NCBI GenBank assembly: GCA_029262855.1
Contig: JAJCYP010000033.1
Span: 85,524-149,523, forward strand
Source: Bacteroidota bacterium
GTDB lineage: Bacteria; Bacteroidota; Rhodothermia; Rhodothermales; UBA10348
Reading direction: 5' to 3'
Length of the DNA stretch: 64,000 nucleotides
In this document: positions 17,389 through 25,704 of the stretch, piece by piece
Numbering within the stretch: position 1 is the first letter of the stretch
Layout of the letters: every line of letters starts with the position of its first letter
Made by a program: the position numbers and the translations under genes
Notes under the pieces: generated by a model
Database searches by the model: none
Seen by the model: only the letters and a program-made list of their open reading frames with translations
What the model was told of the DNA's origin: nothing

Positions 17389-18135
17389 ATGGGCAAATAC
17401 TTCGACTTCGGGTACACCGGTGGCGCCTTTGAGCTCTTTGGGCCGGCCCATCTGTGGACGGTTCTGGCTCTGGCAGCGTTGTTCGTGGTTTATCTCCGAG
17501 TAGGGCGACGGGCCGATCCGGTGTTGAGGACCCGAATGCGCGCAGGCCTGGTCATCTTTCTGGTGGCGCTTGACCTGGGATCCCACCTTTTCTGGGCCCT
17601 GAATGGTGTCTGGACGGCGAAGGCTCAGCTGCCACTTCAGATGTGCAGCGCCATGACCTATGTGATGGCATACGCATTTCTGAGCGGGAGCAGGCGCCTG
17701 TACCCGCTCGTCTACTTCCTGGGAATCGCCGGGGCGATTCAGGCCCTCATTACACCGGACGCCGCACAATTTGGGTATCCACATTTTCGGTTTTGGGATG
17801 CCATGGTCAGTCACGCCGGCCTGGTTCTGGGTGGACTTTGGGTGGTGGTGATCGAAGGCGTCAGGCCAACGTTTCGCAATCTGGTCGAGACGTTCGCGGG
17901 TCTGAACGTGTATGCCCTGATCATCTTCTTCGTCAACAGGGCTCTGGGTTCCAACTACCTCTATGTCAACGGCAAGCCCGAGATCGCATCAGTGATGGAC
18001 TTCATGCCGGCCTGGCCGACCTACATCCTGGTGTTGGAAGCACTGGTGGTCGTGGTATTCGTGGCGTTGTATTTCCCCTTTCGCCGATCCAATTCGCCCA
18101 TCCAACCCGTCGTTGTTGACGTTTCGGCCGGATAG
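17389..18135 (+). CDS. TIGR02206 (YwaF) family membrane protein
   Basis: A 248-residue polytopic membrane protein with about six helices. Family landmarks are FELFGPAHLWTVLALAALF near the start, LPLQMCSAMTYVMAYAFL, YFLGIAGAIQALITPD, GYPHFRFWDAMVSHAGLVLGG, and the C-terminal WPTYILVLEALVVVVFVALY. These proteins are widespread in Firmicutes, Bacteroidota and others; their function is unknown. The gene follows the sensor-like protein by 35 bp on the same strand. Confidence 0.87.
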   Translation: MGKYFDFGYTGGAFELFGPAHLWTVLALAALFVVYLRVGRRADPVLRTRMRAGLVIFLVALDLGSHLFWALNGVWTAKAQLPLQMCSAMTYVMAYAFLSGSRRLYPLVYFLGIAGAIQALITPDAAQFGYPHFRFWDAMVSHAGLVLGGLWVVVIEGVRPTFRNLVETFAGLNVYALIIFFVNRALGSNYLYVNGKPEIASVMDFMPAWPTYILVLEALVVVVFVALYFPFRRSNSPIQPVVVDVSAG

Positions 18136-18205
18136 TGCTGGCCGTCGGGACCGATCGGACGGGTTCGTCTGTTCACCGGCTTTAGCGATCTCCCGAACCC
18201 ACTCC

Positions 18206-18613
18206 ATGCGATTTTCTACAGTCCTTCCGCTGTTTGCGGTGACCCTCGTCCTCGGCGCTTGCCAGAGCAAGAAGATTGACAACTCGGTTATCGTGGACCC
18301 CGGCCCTGTGGTGAGCTACGCGGCCGATGTTCAGCCGATCTTTGCCTCGAGCTGCGGCGGCGTTGGTTGTCACATCGGCGAGACCACCAACGGCGTCAAT
18401 CTCTCCACATACAGCGCGGCGATTGGGAGCAGAGGACTGCAGTACGGCGGGCCCGTGATCGTCCCCGGCGACGGTGCGGGCAGTCCGCTCGTCGACAAGG
18501 TGGGACCCTCACCATCGGAAGGGTCGCGCATGCCGCTCGGCTTGGGGGCCCTCTCCGCCAGCCAGGTGGAGACCATCAGGACGTGGATTGACGACGGAGC
18601 GGAGAACAACTGA
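18206..18613 (+). CDS. Lipoprotein with planctomycete-type c haem motif
   Basis: A 135-residue lipoprotein (VTLVLGAC) with a single haem c domain of the type seen in Bacteroidota and Planctomycetes: SYAADVQPIFASSCGGVGCHIGE, a C-x4-CH attachment site, then GSPLVDKVG, RMPLG and a closing VETIRTWIDDGAENN. The Met in RMP is the likely second axial ligand. I chose the ATG at 18206 at the signal peptide. Its stop overlaps the YceI start (TGATG), so the two are co-translated. It is probably an electron-transfer or structural cytochrome at the membrane. Confidence 0.86.
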   Translation: MRFSTVLPLFAVTLVLGACQSKKIDNSVIVDPGPVVSYAADVQPIFASSCGGVGCHIGETTNGVNLSTYSAAIGSRGLQYGGPVIVPGDGAGSPLVDKVGPSPSEGSRMPLGLGALSASQVETIRTWIDDGAENN

Positions 18614-19161
18614 TGCGTGCCTACCTGATAGCAGCTGTCCTGCTGGCTCTCGCGATTCCCGTCCGAGGCCAGGCATACATGACTGACTCGGGTCGCGCGG
18701 AGTTTGACTCCCGGGTGCCCCTCCACACCTTTACCGGAACCTCGGACGTGCTGGTGGGGCGAATCTCCCTTCCCGACTCCACGGTGGATTTTTATCTGGA
18801 TCTGGAGACCCTGGACACCGGAATCGGGAAGCGGGACAAGGACATGAAGAAGACCCTCGAGACTGATACGTATCCGTTTGCCGAGTTCTTCGGCAAGCTG
18901 GTAAGCCCATTCGATCCTGCCGGAGGCACTCAGCCTGCGGTGGTGCGGGGGACGTTCACCATTCACGGTCACAGCCAGGCCCTGGAAGTCACGGGGACCC
19001 TCGAGCCCACGGATGATGGCCTTCGATTGCAGGCGGCCTGGGAGTTGAACCTCGACGACTACGAGATCAAGCCTCCCAAACTTCTCGTCATGAAGGTGGA
19101 CCCGGTGCAGCAGATGCGCATCAGTGCTCTCCTCCTACCCGAATCCGAATCCGGAACCTGA
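18613..19161 (+). CDS. YceI family periplasmic lipid-binding protein
   Basis: A 182-residue exported protein with signal peptide MRAYLIAAVLLALAIPVRGQ and a YceI lipocalin-like domain: AEFDSRVPLHTFTGTS, VDFYLDLETLDTGIGKRDKDMKKTLETD, YPFAEFFGK, GTFTIHGHSQALEVTGTL and WELNLDDYEIKPP. YceI proteins bind isoprenoid quinones or other amphiphiles in the periplasm. Here it is sandwiched between a haem c lipoprotein and a DUF5777 protein, a recurrent trio in Bacteroidota, which suggests a role in quinone/respiratory handling. Confidence 0.9.
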   Translation: MRAYLIAAVLLALAIPVRGQAYMTDSGRAEFDSRVPLHTFTGTSDVLVGRISLPDSTVDFYLDLETLDTGIGKRDKDMKKTLETDTYPFAEFFGKLVSPFDPAGGTQPAVVRGTFTIHGHSQALEVTGTLEPTDDGLRLQAAWELNLDDYEIKPPKLLVMKVDPVQQMRISALLLPESESGT

Positions 19162-19162
19162 C

Positions 19163-20023
19163 ATGCGATTCTCCCTACTCGCCATCGTAGCGGTTGCTCT
19201 GACCTGGACGGACGCGACAGCCCAGATGTCGCGTCAGCGGGCAGAACCCAATCGCCCTGTGGCCGAGCTGTTCTGGGCACCCACCGTGATTGGAACGGCA
19301 TCGGTCACGAACCTGAGCGCCGGTGATCTGAACTACACCATCAAACATGCCTTCGGGCTGGTCTCCTCGGGCGTGGAGAACCTGTACGGACTGGACGGGG
19401 CCGCAAACATCCGGTTCGGGATTGACTATGGCGTGACCGACTGGTTGTCCCTTGGATTCGGGCGCAGCCGATTCGACAAGGTCTATGATTTCCGGGCCAA
19501 GGCGAACATCCTTCGCCAGACGGTCTCTGGTTCCAGCCCAGTGGAAGTGGCGGTCATGGGCGATGCGGGCATCACGACGGTCAAGAGCGGTTTCGAGCTT
19601 CCGGATCGAATGTCCTATGCTGGAATGGTGATGTTCGGTAGGCGCTTTTCAGACAAACTGGCTGTCCAAGTGTCGCCCATGGTGTCGCACATCAACACCG
19701 TATTTATTGAGCGCGCATCCGACGGCACCGTCCTCAGGGAGGAAAACACCCACTTTGGAGTTGCACTGGCGGCCAATCTCAAGCTCAATGAGCTCTTCGC
19801 GGTCCTGCTCGAGTACGTCCCTGTGGTTGGCGATCGATCAGACGGGACCGTGGACGCCTTCTCGGTCGGCCTGGATATTGAAACCGGGGGGCACGTCTTC
19901 CAGTTGTTTTTCACATCCTCGGATTGGCTTATCGAACAGCACATGCTGGCCCGCAACAATGACGATTTCTTCGCCGGCGATTTCCGGTGGGGATTCAATG
20001 TCAACCGAGTGTTCGCCTTCTAA
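19163..20023 (+). CDS. DUF5777 beta-barrel protein
   Basis: A 286-residue exported protein (signal MRFSLLAIVAVALTWTDATAQ) matching the DUF5777 outer-membrane barrel family. Landmarks are LFWAPTVIGTASVTNLSAGDLNYTIKHAFG, a run of paired strands, FGVALAANLKLNELFAVLLEYVP, and the ending GGHVFQLFFTSSDWLIEQHML...FRWGFNVNRVFAF. The C-terminal Phe is typical of outer-membrane proteins. It is one base from the YceI stop, so it is very likely in the same operon as the cytochrome and YceI. Confidence 0.88.
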   Translation: MRFSLLAIVAVALTWTDATAQMSRQRAEPNRPVAELFWAPTVIGTASVTNLSAGDLNYTIKHAFGLVSSGVENLYGLDGAANIRFGIDYGVTDWLSLGFGRSRFDKVYDFRAKANILRQTVSGSSPVEVAVMGDAGITTVKSGFELPDRMSYAGMVMFGRRFSDKLAVQVSPMVSHINTVFIERASDGTVLREENTHFGVALAANLKLNELFAVLLEYVPVVGDRSDGTVDAFSVGLDIETGGHVFQLFFTSSDWLIEQHMLARNNDDFFAGDFRWGFNVNRVFAF

Positions 20024-20066
20024 ACGGATCCCGCACGGCACTCTGGCCGTTGATCCGGCCCCGCAA

Positions 20067-20085
20067 GCCCGCTAGTCATGCGGGC
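20067..20085 (+). other. Short hairpin between DUF5777 and DUF2911 genes
   Basis: A perfect 6-bp stem (GCCCGC / GCGGGC) with a 7-base loop lies 44 bp after the DUF5777 stop. No T tract follows, so it is at best a weak terminator or an mRNA 3' end. Confidence 0.3.
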
Positions 20086-20120
20086 ACCTCCCATTTTCGA
20101 AACCAGACTCCATCAAGCCC

Positions 20121-20711
20121 GTGCGCATCTCTTACGTAGCTCTCTTTCTTGCTCTGATTCTTGGGGTCGCCGACGTGGCCTCCGCTCAGCGCGCCGCATC
20201 CCCTCGTGGTGAGGCTTCAACCCAGATCGGCAGCACCGACGGCCCCTGGTTGATCGTCGATTACGGACGCCCGATTCTCCGTGGTCGTACCAATCCCTTT
20301 GGATCCGGCGAGGAGTACGGCTCCGGCCTCTATTCAGGCGCTCCCGTCTGGCGTGCCGGCGCGAACGTCTCCACGACCTTCAGTGCGGAGACGGATCTCG
20401 GCATCGCTGGCAAGCATCTGCCGGCCGGCACGTACACCCTCTTCGTCGAGCTTACGAGCCCAACCGAGTGGACGCTCATCATCTCAAACCACAAGGCCAA
20501 GCCCAGCTACCAGGGCGACGCAGAGGGACTCTGGGGCTCCTACGGCTATACCGCCGAGAAGGACGTCATTCGGGCACCCATGGCCGTATCTCCCTTGGAA
20601 GTCATGGTCGATCAGCTCACCATTTCGTTCATGAATGTGACCGAGGCTGGTGGCCAGATGGCTCTGATTTGGGGAAACACCATGGGCGCCGTGAACTTCC
20701 AGGTTCACTAG
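20121..20711 (+). CDS. DUF2911 exported protein
   Basis: A 196-residue secreted protein (signal ends VADVASAQ) with one DUF2911 domain. Landmarks are RGEASTQIGSTDGPWLIVDYGRP, GLYSGAPVWRAGANVSTTF, GKHLPAGTYTLFVELTSPTEWTLIISNH, and the late strand LTISFMN. DUF2911 is a Bacteroidota-type periplasmic domain of unknown function. It starts with GTG at 20121; the sequence around it shows no strong Shine-Dalgarno site, as is usual in this group. A terminator follows directly. Confidence 0.88.
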   Translation: MRISYVALFLALILGVADVASAQRAASPRGEASTQIGSTDGPWLIVDYGRPILRGRTNPFGSGEEYGSGLYSGAPVWRAGANVSTTFSAETDLGIAGKHLPAGTYTLFVELTSPTEWTLIISNHKAKPSYQGDAEGLWGSYGYTAEKDVIRAPMAVSPLEVMVDQLTISFMNVTEAGGQMALIWGNTMGAVNFQVH

Positions 20712-20731
20712 AGATTTCGGCGTAGAGACTT

Positions 20732-20767
20732 GAAGCCCCGGCTGCCTTCGGCGGTCGGGGCTTCTTT
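20732..20767 (+). terminator. Intrinsic terminator after the DUF2911 gene
   Basis: A 9-bp stem (GAAGCCCCG at 20732-20740 and CGGGGCTTC closing it) with a loop rich in GC, followed by TTTCGTT. It lies between the DUF2911 stop and proB and separates the two transcription units. Confidence 0.7.
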
Positions 20768-20790
20768 CGTTCCCTCCCGGAAGGCAATCC

Positions 20791-21891
20791 ATGGCACGCA
20801 TCGTAGTAAAATTTGGGACCAGTGTACTGGCGGGCGAAAGGGCCGAGCTGGACGAGGCCCGCGTCGCTGATCTTGCGGGCCAATGTGCAGCACTCCACGA
20901 AGTAGGCCACGAGGTCATCATCTGCAGCTCCGGCGCCATCGCTCTGGGCCGCAGCCGGATGGGTTTGGGCCGGGCGCCTCGCGGGCTTCCGGAGCGCCAG
21001 ATGCTGGCGGCCGTGGGGCAGTCCCGCCTGATGCGGGTCTGGGAGGAGGCGTTCGACCGTTTCGGTATTCGGGTGGGGCAGCTGTTGTTCACCCGCGCTG
21101 ACGTGGAGGATAGAAGGCGGTACCTGAATGCCAGGGATGCCCTGGAGGCGATGGTCTCGCATCGGGTCATCCCCATAGCGAATGAGAATGATGCTGTCGC
21201 GACGGCCGAGATACGTCTCGGGGACAACGATACCCTTTCTGCTCTTTTGGCGGTCGTTTCCAGCGCGGACCTGCTGATTCTGCTCACCGATCAGCCCGGT
21301 CTCTTCACGGCCGACCCCCGAGTCGATCCCGAAGCTCGTTTGATTACGGATGTTGACCGGATCGACGATGCGCTACGTGGCGTGGCCTCAGACAGCGTCA
21401 GCGGGGTCGGGACCGGCGGGATGGTGACCAAGATTCGGGCGGCCGAGATTGCGGGACGGGCTGGAGCCACCGTGGTGGTCGCCTCCGGCCATGCGCCGGA
21501 CGTTATTGCCCGTGCACTGGCAGGCGAGTCCGTCGGGACTCGGTTTGCGGCCACTGAGACGCCTCTTGAGCACCGGAAGCGTTGGATCCTGACGGGCCCC
21601 GCCCCGAGGGCGACCCTGGTCGTGGATTCGGGCGCGGCCCGGGTCCTGCGTTCAGGAGGGAGAAGCCTGTTGCCGGCCGGAGTGGTGGGCCTGCAAGGCG
21701 CGTTCGACCGGGGGGATACAGTGACCGTGGAGTCCTCGGAGGGCACGTTTCTGGCACGCGGGATTGTTCGCTACGACCACAGTGAGTTGGCAAGCATTCT
21801 GGGCGTTCGATCAGACGGAATTGCTGCGGTGCTTGGCTACTCCCGGGGCGATGTAGTCATCCATCGAAACGACATGGTGCTTGAGCAATGA
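20791..21891 (+). CDS. proB: Glutamate 5-kinase
   Basis: A 366-residue enzyme that phosphorylates the gamma-carboxyl of glutamate, the first step of proline synthesis. The amino-acid kinase domain shows RIVVKFGTSVLAG, VIICSSGAIALGRSRMG, AAVGQSRLMRVWEEAF, PIANENDAVATAEIRLGDNDTLSALLA and VGTGGMVTKIRAAEIAGRAGATVVVASG. The C-terminal ~90 residues form a PUA domain (SLLPAGVVGLQGAFDRGDTV), as in long-type ProB. The stop overlaps the start of proA by 4 bp (ATGA). Confidence 0.96.
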   Translation: MARIVVKFGTSVLAGERAELDEARVADLAGQCAALHEVGHEVIICSSGAIALGRSRMGLGRAPRGLPERQMLAAVGQSRLMRVWEEAFDRFGIRVGQLLFTRADVEDRRRYLNARDALEAMVSHRVIPIANENDAVATAEIRLGDNDTLSALLAVVSSADLLILLTDQPGLFTADPRVDPEARLITDVDRIDDALRGVASDSVSGVGTGGMVTKIRAAEIAGRAGATVVVASGHAPDVIARALAGESVGTRFAATETPLEHRKRWILTGPAPRATLVVDSGAARVLRSGGRSLLPAGVVGLQGAFDRGDTVTVESSEGTFLARGIVRYDHSELASILGVRSDGIAAVLGYSRGDVVIHRNDMVLEQ

Positions 21892-23147
21892 CGATTGACA
21901 TGAATGATCTGGGGCGACGGGCCGCGGCCGCGGCCCGAAGCTTGGCCAGGACAACGAGTGATCAGCGTGCCGAAGCGGTACGGGCCGTGGCTGCGGCCCT
22001 TCGGGCGGACGCTGCTGTCATTCTTGAAGCGAACCGACAAGACTGTGCGGCTGCGGCCACGGCGGGCATGTCCGGATCGCTCCTGGATCGATTGAATCTG
22101 GATGACTCGCGATTGGAGAGCCTGATTGACGATACCGAAGCCGTCGCCACGTTGGCCGACCCAACCGGAGCTGTCATCGACGCACGGACTCTGGCGAATG
22201 GACTGGAGCTGTCCCGAATACGGGTCCCCCTGGGAGTTATCGGGGTCATCTATGAGGCCAGGCCCAACGTCACCGTGGACATTGCAGCGCTTTGCATCAG
22301 GACCGGGAACGCGGCCATCTTGCGCGGCGGATCCGAAACGCTGCGGAGCAACCGGGCTCTCGTCTCCTCGATTCAACGCGGCCTGTCGTCGTCGGGGATG
22401 GATCCGGACGCCGTGCAGGCCATCGATTCCCCGAACCGCAAATACGTCCGCGAGCTGCTGCGCCTCGAACGCTACGTGGACATGATCATTCCCAGAGGCG
22501 GCGCCAGTTTGCACCGACTTTGTCGCGAGGACGGCACCATTCCTGTCATCACCGGCGGCATCGGGATTTGCCACGCCTTTGTGGATGAGACCGCCGACCT
22601 CGCATCGGCCCTCGACATCGTGGAGAACGCCAAGGTCCAGCGGCCGAGCGTCTGCAATGCGCTTGATACCGTTCTTGTACACCGGGCGATTGCTTCTGAT
22701 TTCGTGTCCCAACTGGCTGAGCGCCTCATACCGCTGGGGGTCACCCTGCACGCCGATCCTGCGGGGCTCGTGGCGTCTGGAGACCGACTCGGGCTCGTGC
22801 CAGCCGGCCCCCGAGATTTCGACAAGGAGTGGCTCTCACTGGATCTCGGGGTTCGCATCGTGGATGGGTTGGAGGCGGCCATGGACCACATCGAAGAGCA
22901 TGGGTCGAGGCACTCTGACACCATCCTGACGAGCGATACGGTGAACGCCGACCGATTCATTCAGGGCGTCGACTCGGCGGCGGTATACGTTAACGCCAGC
23001 ACCCGCTTTACCGATGGCGGAGAGTTTGGCCTGGGGGCAGAAGTCGCGGTGAGCACGCAGAAGCTGCATGCCCGCGGCCCCATGGGGCTTGAGGCGCTGA
23101 CCACCTACAAGTGGGTCGGCCGAGGGACTGGCCAGGTGAGGGGGTAG
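21888..23147 (+). CDS. proA: Glutamate-5-semialdehyde dehydrogenase (gamma-glutamyl phosphate reductase)
   Basis: A 419-residue NADPH-dependent reductase for the second step of proline synthesis. Landmarks are RVPLGVIGVIYEARPNVTVDIAALC, GNAAILRGGSETLRSN, MIIPRGGASLHRL, ITGGIGICHAFVDE, the catalytic region NAKVQRPSVCNALDTVLVH (active-site Cys), VDSAAVYVNASTRFTDGGEFGLGAEVAVSTQKLHARGPMG, and LTTYKWVGRG. It is translationally coupled to proB. A hairpin without a T tract lies 60 bp downstream. Confidence 0.97.
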   Translation: MTIDMNDLGRRAAAAARSLARTTSDQRAEAVRAVAAALRADAAVILEANRQDCAAAATAGMSGSLLDRLNLDDSRLESLIDDTEAVATLADPTGAVIDARTLANGLELSRIRVPLGVIGVIYEARPNVTVDIAALCIRTGNAAILRGGSETLRSNRALVSSIQRGLSSSGMDPDAVQAIDSPNRKYVRELLRLERYVDMIIPRGGASLHRLCREDGTIPVITGGIGICHAFVDETADLASALDIVENAKVQRPSVCNALDTVLVHRAIASDFVSQLAERLIPLGVTLHADPAGLVASGDRLGLVPAGPRDFDKEWLSLDLGVRIVDGLEAAMDHIEEHGSRHSDTILTSDTVNADRFIQGVDSAAVYVNASTRFTDGGEFGLGAEVAVSTQKLHARGPMGLEALTTYKWVGRGTGQVRG

Positions 23148-23207
23148 CAGGCGCCGGTCTCGATCTCGAGCGGGCAGTTGTCGCTAGAACACAGCCACCA
23201 CAAGCTT

Positions 23208-23243
23208 CCGGAAGAGTTTCTTTATTTCAGAAAGCGTTTCCGG
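23208..23243 (+). other. Hairpin downstream of proA
   Basis: An interrupted inverted repeat: CCGGAA (23208-23213) pairs with TTCCGG (23238-23243), and inside it TTTCT pairs with AGAAA around a short loop. It is not followed by a T run. It could be a 3' mRNA structure, a weak terminator or a protein-binding site. Further on, 23352-23366 is an unusual AT-only stretch just ahead of the next gene. Confidence 0.4.
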
Positions 23244-23379
23244 GAGCGAAACCACAGGCTGGCACTCTCGCTAAATGAATCGTCACAAAAGCGCGGCATT
23301 CCCACGCATTTGATTGTCGAACACTCGCCGGGGCCCGATCGGCTGCGGCGATATATGATATATATAGAAGTCTACGACC

Positions 23380-23820
23380 TTGAAGCGAGTACTAAGCACG
23401 ATTGCCCTTGCGGGTTTACTTTCGACCCCGGGTTTCAGAGTCTCGGCACAGGTGGCCCAGCCGCCCACGGATCTTGTCGCCGAGTACATGGAAAACGACA
23501 ACTCTTATCGGTCCCTGACCTGGTGGAAAGCGCTCAGCGCTGACCTCACCTTGCGAACGGAAGGAGAGGTGGACCACATCGCCCCCGAGACGCTCCAGAA
23601 TATCATCTACTTCGCGAGTCAACTTTCTCCCAAGGTGGATCTGGGGGGTGCTGTTCCCGGACTCGTCCGGGTATTCTGCTCGCATCCCGATCAGGCGTAT
23701 CGGATGATGGCTCTGGCGGCCCTGAGCGCGATCGGGGACCGGACGGGCCTCGCTGAGATTAGCGAGTCCTACGAGACCGAGCAGTCCAGCAGGATTCGGA
23801 AGATGAGCCTTGCCGCCTGA
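23380..23820 (+). CDS. Exported HEAT-like small protein of unknown function
   Basis: A 146-residue protein with an N-terminal signal (MKRVLSTIALAGLLSTPGFRVSAQ). The mature part is helical, with PETLQNIIYFASQLSPKVDLGGAVPGLVRVF and HPDQAYRMMALAALSAIGDRTGLAEISESYETEQS, a pattern similar to HEAT/Armadillo repeats. The start is a TTG at 23380, chosen because it begins the signal peptide. An AT-rich block 15-30 bp upstream may serve as a promoter element. No family is recognised. Confidence 0.68.
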   Translation: MKRVLSTIALAGLLSTPGFRVSAQVAQPPTDLVAEYMENDNSYRSLTWWKALSADLTLRTEGEVDHIAPETLQNIIYFASQLSPKVDLGGAVPGLVRVFCSHPDQAYRMMALAALSAIGDRTGLAEISESYETEQSSRIRKMSLAA

Positions 23821-23854
23821 GGGAGCACCGCCAGGCGCACGACCAGGAGGGATC

Positions 23855-24088
23855 ATGAATAGAATAGACGTCAAACGCAGCACCGTCCGGAAGTGTGAGA
23901 GTTGTAAAAACGAACGGGTCAGATTCACCTACTCCGTGCGACTGCTCGGACCCCACGCGGCTCATCTGTGCAGCAACTGTGTGGACATATTGCGCCGGGG
24001 AATACTCGAGGCCAAACGGGCCGTCCAGAGACCACGTCACGTGTCGCTGGCCGCCAGGGCCGAACAAGGAGGGTATGTCCCCGACTGA
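23855..24088 (+). CDS. Small zinc-ribbon-like protein
   Basis: A 77-residue basic protein with two CxxC pairs: RKCESCKNERVRFTYS and HLCSNCVDILRRG, the layout of a treble-clef or zinc-ribbon finger. The ATG at 23855 follows a strong Shine-Dalgarno sequence (AGGAGGG, 4 bp before), which decides the start against an in-frame upstream ATG. It sits 34 bp after the exported helical protein gene. The function is unknown; a nucleic-acid or regulatory role is a guess. Confidence 0.72.
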   Translation: MNRIDVKRSTVRKCESCKNERVRFTYSVRLLGPHAAHLCSNCVDILRRGILEAKRAVQRPRHVSLAARAEQGGYVPD

Positions 24089-24185
24089 CGTAGCCGCTTG
24101 GCAAAGGACGACCCAGCACGAGGGCGCCGGGTCCGCGTCGAGCCGGTGCCTTTTGTCTGAAGAACCGTCCAAAGTGGAACTGACT

Positions 24186-24215
24186 TTGCCAGACAGCATT
24201 GAGCGGCCTTACTTT
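24186..24215 (+). promoter_or_regulatory. Candidate promoter of tRNA-Gln
   Basis: TTGCCA at 24186-24191 and TACTTT at 24210-24215, spaced by 18 bp, resemble sigma-70-type -35 and -10 boxes. They lie about 25 bp before the tRNA. The match is partial. Confidence 0.35.
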
Positions 24216-24240
24216 TCCGTCGCAGCAACAGCTGAAACGC

Positions 24241-24316
24241 TGCCCTATAGCTCAATTGGCAGAGCGCTTGACTCTGAATCAAGAGGTTCCAGGTTCGAAT
24301 CCTGGTAGGGCAACCA
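24241..24316 (+). tRNA. tRNA-Gln (anticodon CUG), CCA encoded
   Basis: A complete cloverleaf of 76 nt. The acceptor stem TGCCCTA pairs with TAGGGCA. The D arm has GCTC/GAGC. The anticodon stem CTTGA/TCAAG carries the loop CTCTGAA with anticodon CTG, which reads glutamine CAG codons. The T arm is CCAGG-TTCGAAT-CCTGG. The discriminator A is followed by an encoded CCA. Confidence 0.97.
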
Positions 24317-24332
24317 CTGCTGAACAACCTTA

Positions 24333-24379
24333 AACGCCCCGAAATCAACGATTATGGCTGATTAGGGGCGTCTTTTTGT
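24333..24379 (+). terminator. Intrinsic terminator after tRNA-Gln
   Basis: The arms CGCCCC (24335-24340) and GGGGCG (24365-24370) form a stem around a 24-base loop that can pair further internally. TCTTTTTGTT follows. It lies 18 bp after the tRNA 3' end. Confidence 0.75.
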
Positions 24380-24732
24380 TGGGGGTAGGGAGCGTTTCGG
24401 GTTCTCCGCTATCGCTGCGCTGCCCAAATCCGCAGCGGCGTCAGCGGCCGTTGAAGGGTACCTGGGAGCGACTGAGGAGCAGGAGTGGTCCCGTTCATAG
24501 ACGTTGCCACCGGCTTCTTACAGAAGCTTAAGGACTTGAACCCGTTCGAGGATTGGTAGCAGAGAGGTCTCCGCGATGCCGATCAGGTGGGCCAGGTCAC
24601 AGCTTTCAGGCGGTTCGTGGTGGTCCGATCGGCACCCCCGAGAGAAAGTCCGGACCGTCCGAGCCGGAGACATCGATTAATCCCGACGCCTACAAGCAGG
24701 TCACCTGGTCTTTTCCAGGGAGGCTGTCCAGC
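24380..24732. other. Intergenic stretch after tRNA-Gln; possible 24-residue ORF only
   Basis: No gene of known family is visible in these 353 bp. On the plus strand, GTG at 24485 follows AGGAGcAGGA and opens 24 codons ending at 24559 (FIDVATGFLQKLKDLN, then PFEDW), an amphipathic acidic/basic peptide. It may be real or chance. At 24641-24655 the bases AGAGAAAGTCCGGAC recall the first conserved block of RNase P RNA, but no other part of that RNA is present. No direct repeats of the tRNA 3' end were seen. Confidence 0.4.
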
Positions 24733-25608
24733 CTACGGCGTCGCCACCAACCCCAACCAACCCAGCACCGGCTCCGCCAACGCGGGGCTGAACCGCGGAC
24801 TGTGCAAGCCGCCCTCAATCTGCCAGAGCTCAACCGTCACCCCCTCCGCACACCCCTCACGGTACCGCGTGCGCAGTGTCTCGGCACCGTCCAGTGAGCC
24901 GTCCAGATCAACGGGATCCTGCATCTCCGCGGCCTCCGGGACGCAGCCGGCTCGAGCAACCCAGCGAGATACCTCCTCCTCGGCCCCTGAATAGCCGACT
25001 CCGCTTTTCGCCATCCCACCGGCCCAGCCAACGACTTCATCCGCATCGCCGTGAATATGCAGGACAGAAACGGGCCGCTCGGCTTTGCACTTGGACGGAT
25101 CCAGGTACGAGGTCCCCGCAAGACTGACCACCGTACTTACTCCGGCGGCCTCATCGCACGCCAAACGGTATGCCATGAAGCCCCCGTTGGAATGCCCAAA
25201 CGCGATGACGCGGCTCACATCAACGTGTTGGCGGGCTTCCTCGACGAGCCCTGACAGATACTCGACATCGTCCACCTCATCCGGCTCATTGAATCCACAG
25301 CACCAGTCAGTCGCCTCCCAGAAGGTGTCGCCCTCGTCATCCACCAGGCCGTTCGGCAGCAGGAGGGCGAACCCATGCTCCTGGACTCGCTCCGACAATC
25401 CGAAATACGAATCGAGTTGCGAGGCGTTGCTGGTGTAGCCGTGCATGGCGACGATCAACGGGATGGAATCGTCGTCGCCGACGCCGCCTGGAATCACAAG
25501 ACTGGCGGGGCGATCACCGCCGAGAACCACGGTAGTTGGCTCAGGCGAGGCTACGGGTTCACATGCTGAAAGCAGCAAGGCGGCAAAGACAAGTAAGCGG
25601 GTCGTCAT
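24733..25608 (-). CDS. Poly(3-hydroxybutyrate) depolymerase-like esterase lipoprotein
   Basis: A 291-residue lipoprotein (FAALLLSAC) with an alpha/beta-hydrolase domain of the PHB-depolymerase/LpqC family. The N-terminal core reads SIPLIVAMHGYTSNASQLDSYFGL, the lid region FWEATDWCCGFNEPDEVDDVEYL, the nucleophile elbow GHSNGGFMAYRLAC, the Asp region VLHIHGDADEVV, and the His near LWQIEGGLHSP. The substrate could be a short-chain ester, feruloyl sugar or polyester; it cannot be fixed. I use the ATG at 25608, at the lipoprotein signal. Confidence 0.87.
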   Translation of the reverse strand: MTTRLLVFAALLLSACEPVASPEPTTVVLGGDRPASLVIPGGVGDDDSIPLIVAMHGYTSNASQLDSYFGLSERVQEHGFALLLPNGLVDDEGDTFWEATDWCCGFNEPDEVDDVEYLSGLVEEARQHVDVSRVIAFGHSNGGFMAYRLACDEAAGVSTVVSLAGTSYLDPSKCKAERPVSVLHIHGDADEVVGWAGGMAKSGVGYSGAEEEVSRWVARAGCVPEAAEMQDPVDLDGSLDGAETLRTRYREGCAEGVTVELWQIEGGLHSPRFSPALAEPVLGWLGLVATP

Positions 25609-25704
25609 GGCTGGAAGTAGAAATGAGGCCATAAAGTACCGAAGATTTGAGGTGCCCATCCCAATTGCTCATCTTGCGGTTCTCACCTTGCCCCCCCGGC
25701 CTCC

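Noticed and set aside
24641..24655. RNase P RNA-like block AGAGAAAGTCCGGAC
   Set aside because: Only the first conserved block is approximated; the later conserved regions and the ~350-nt length are missing, and a protein gene begins 80 bp further.
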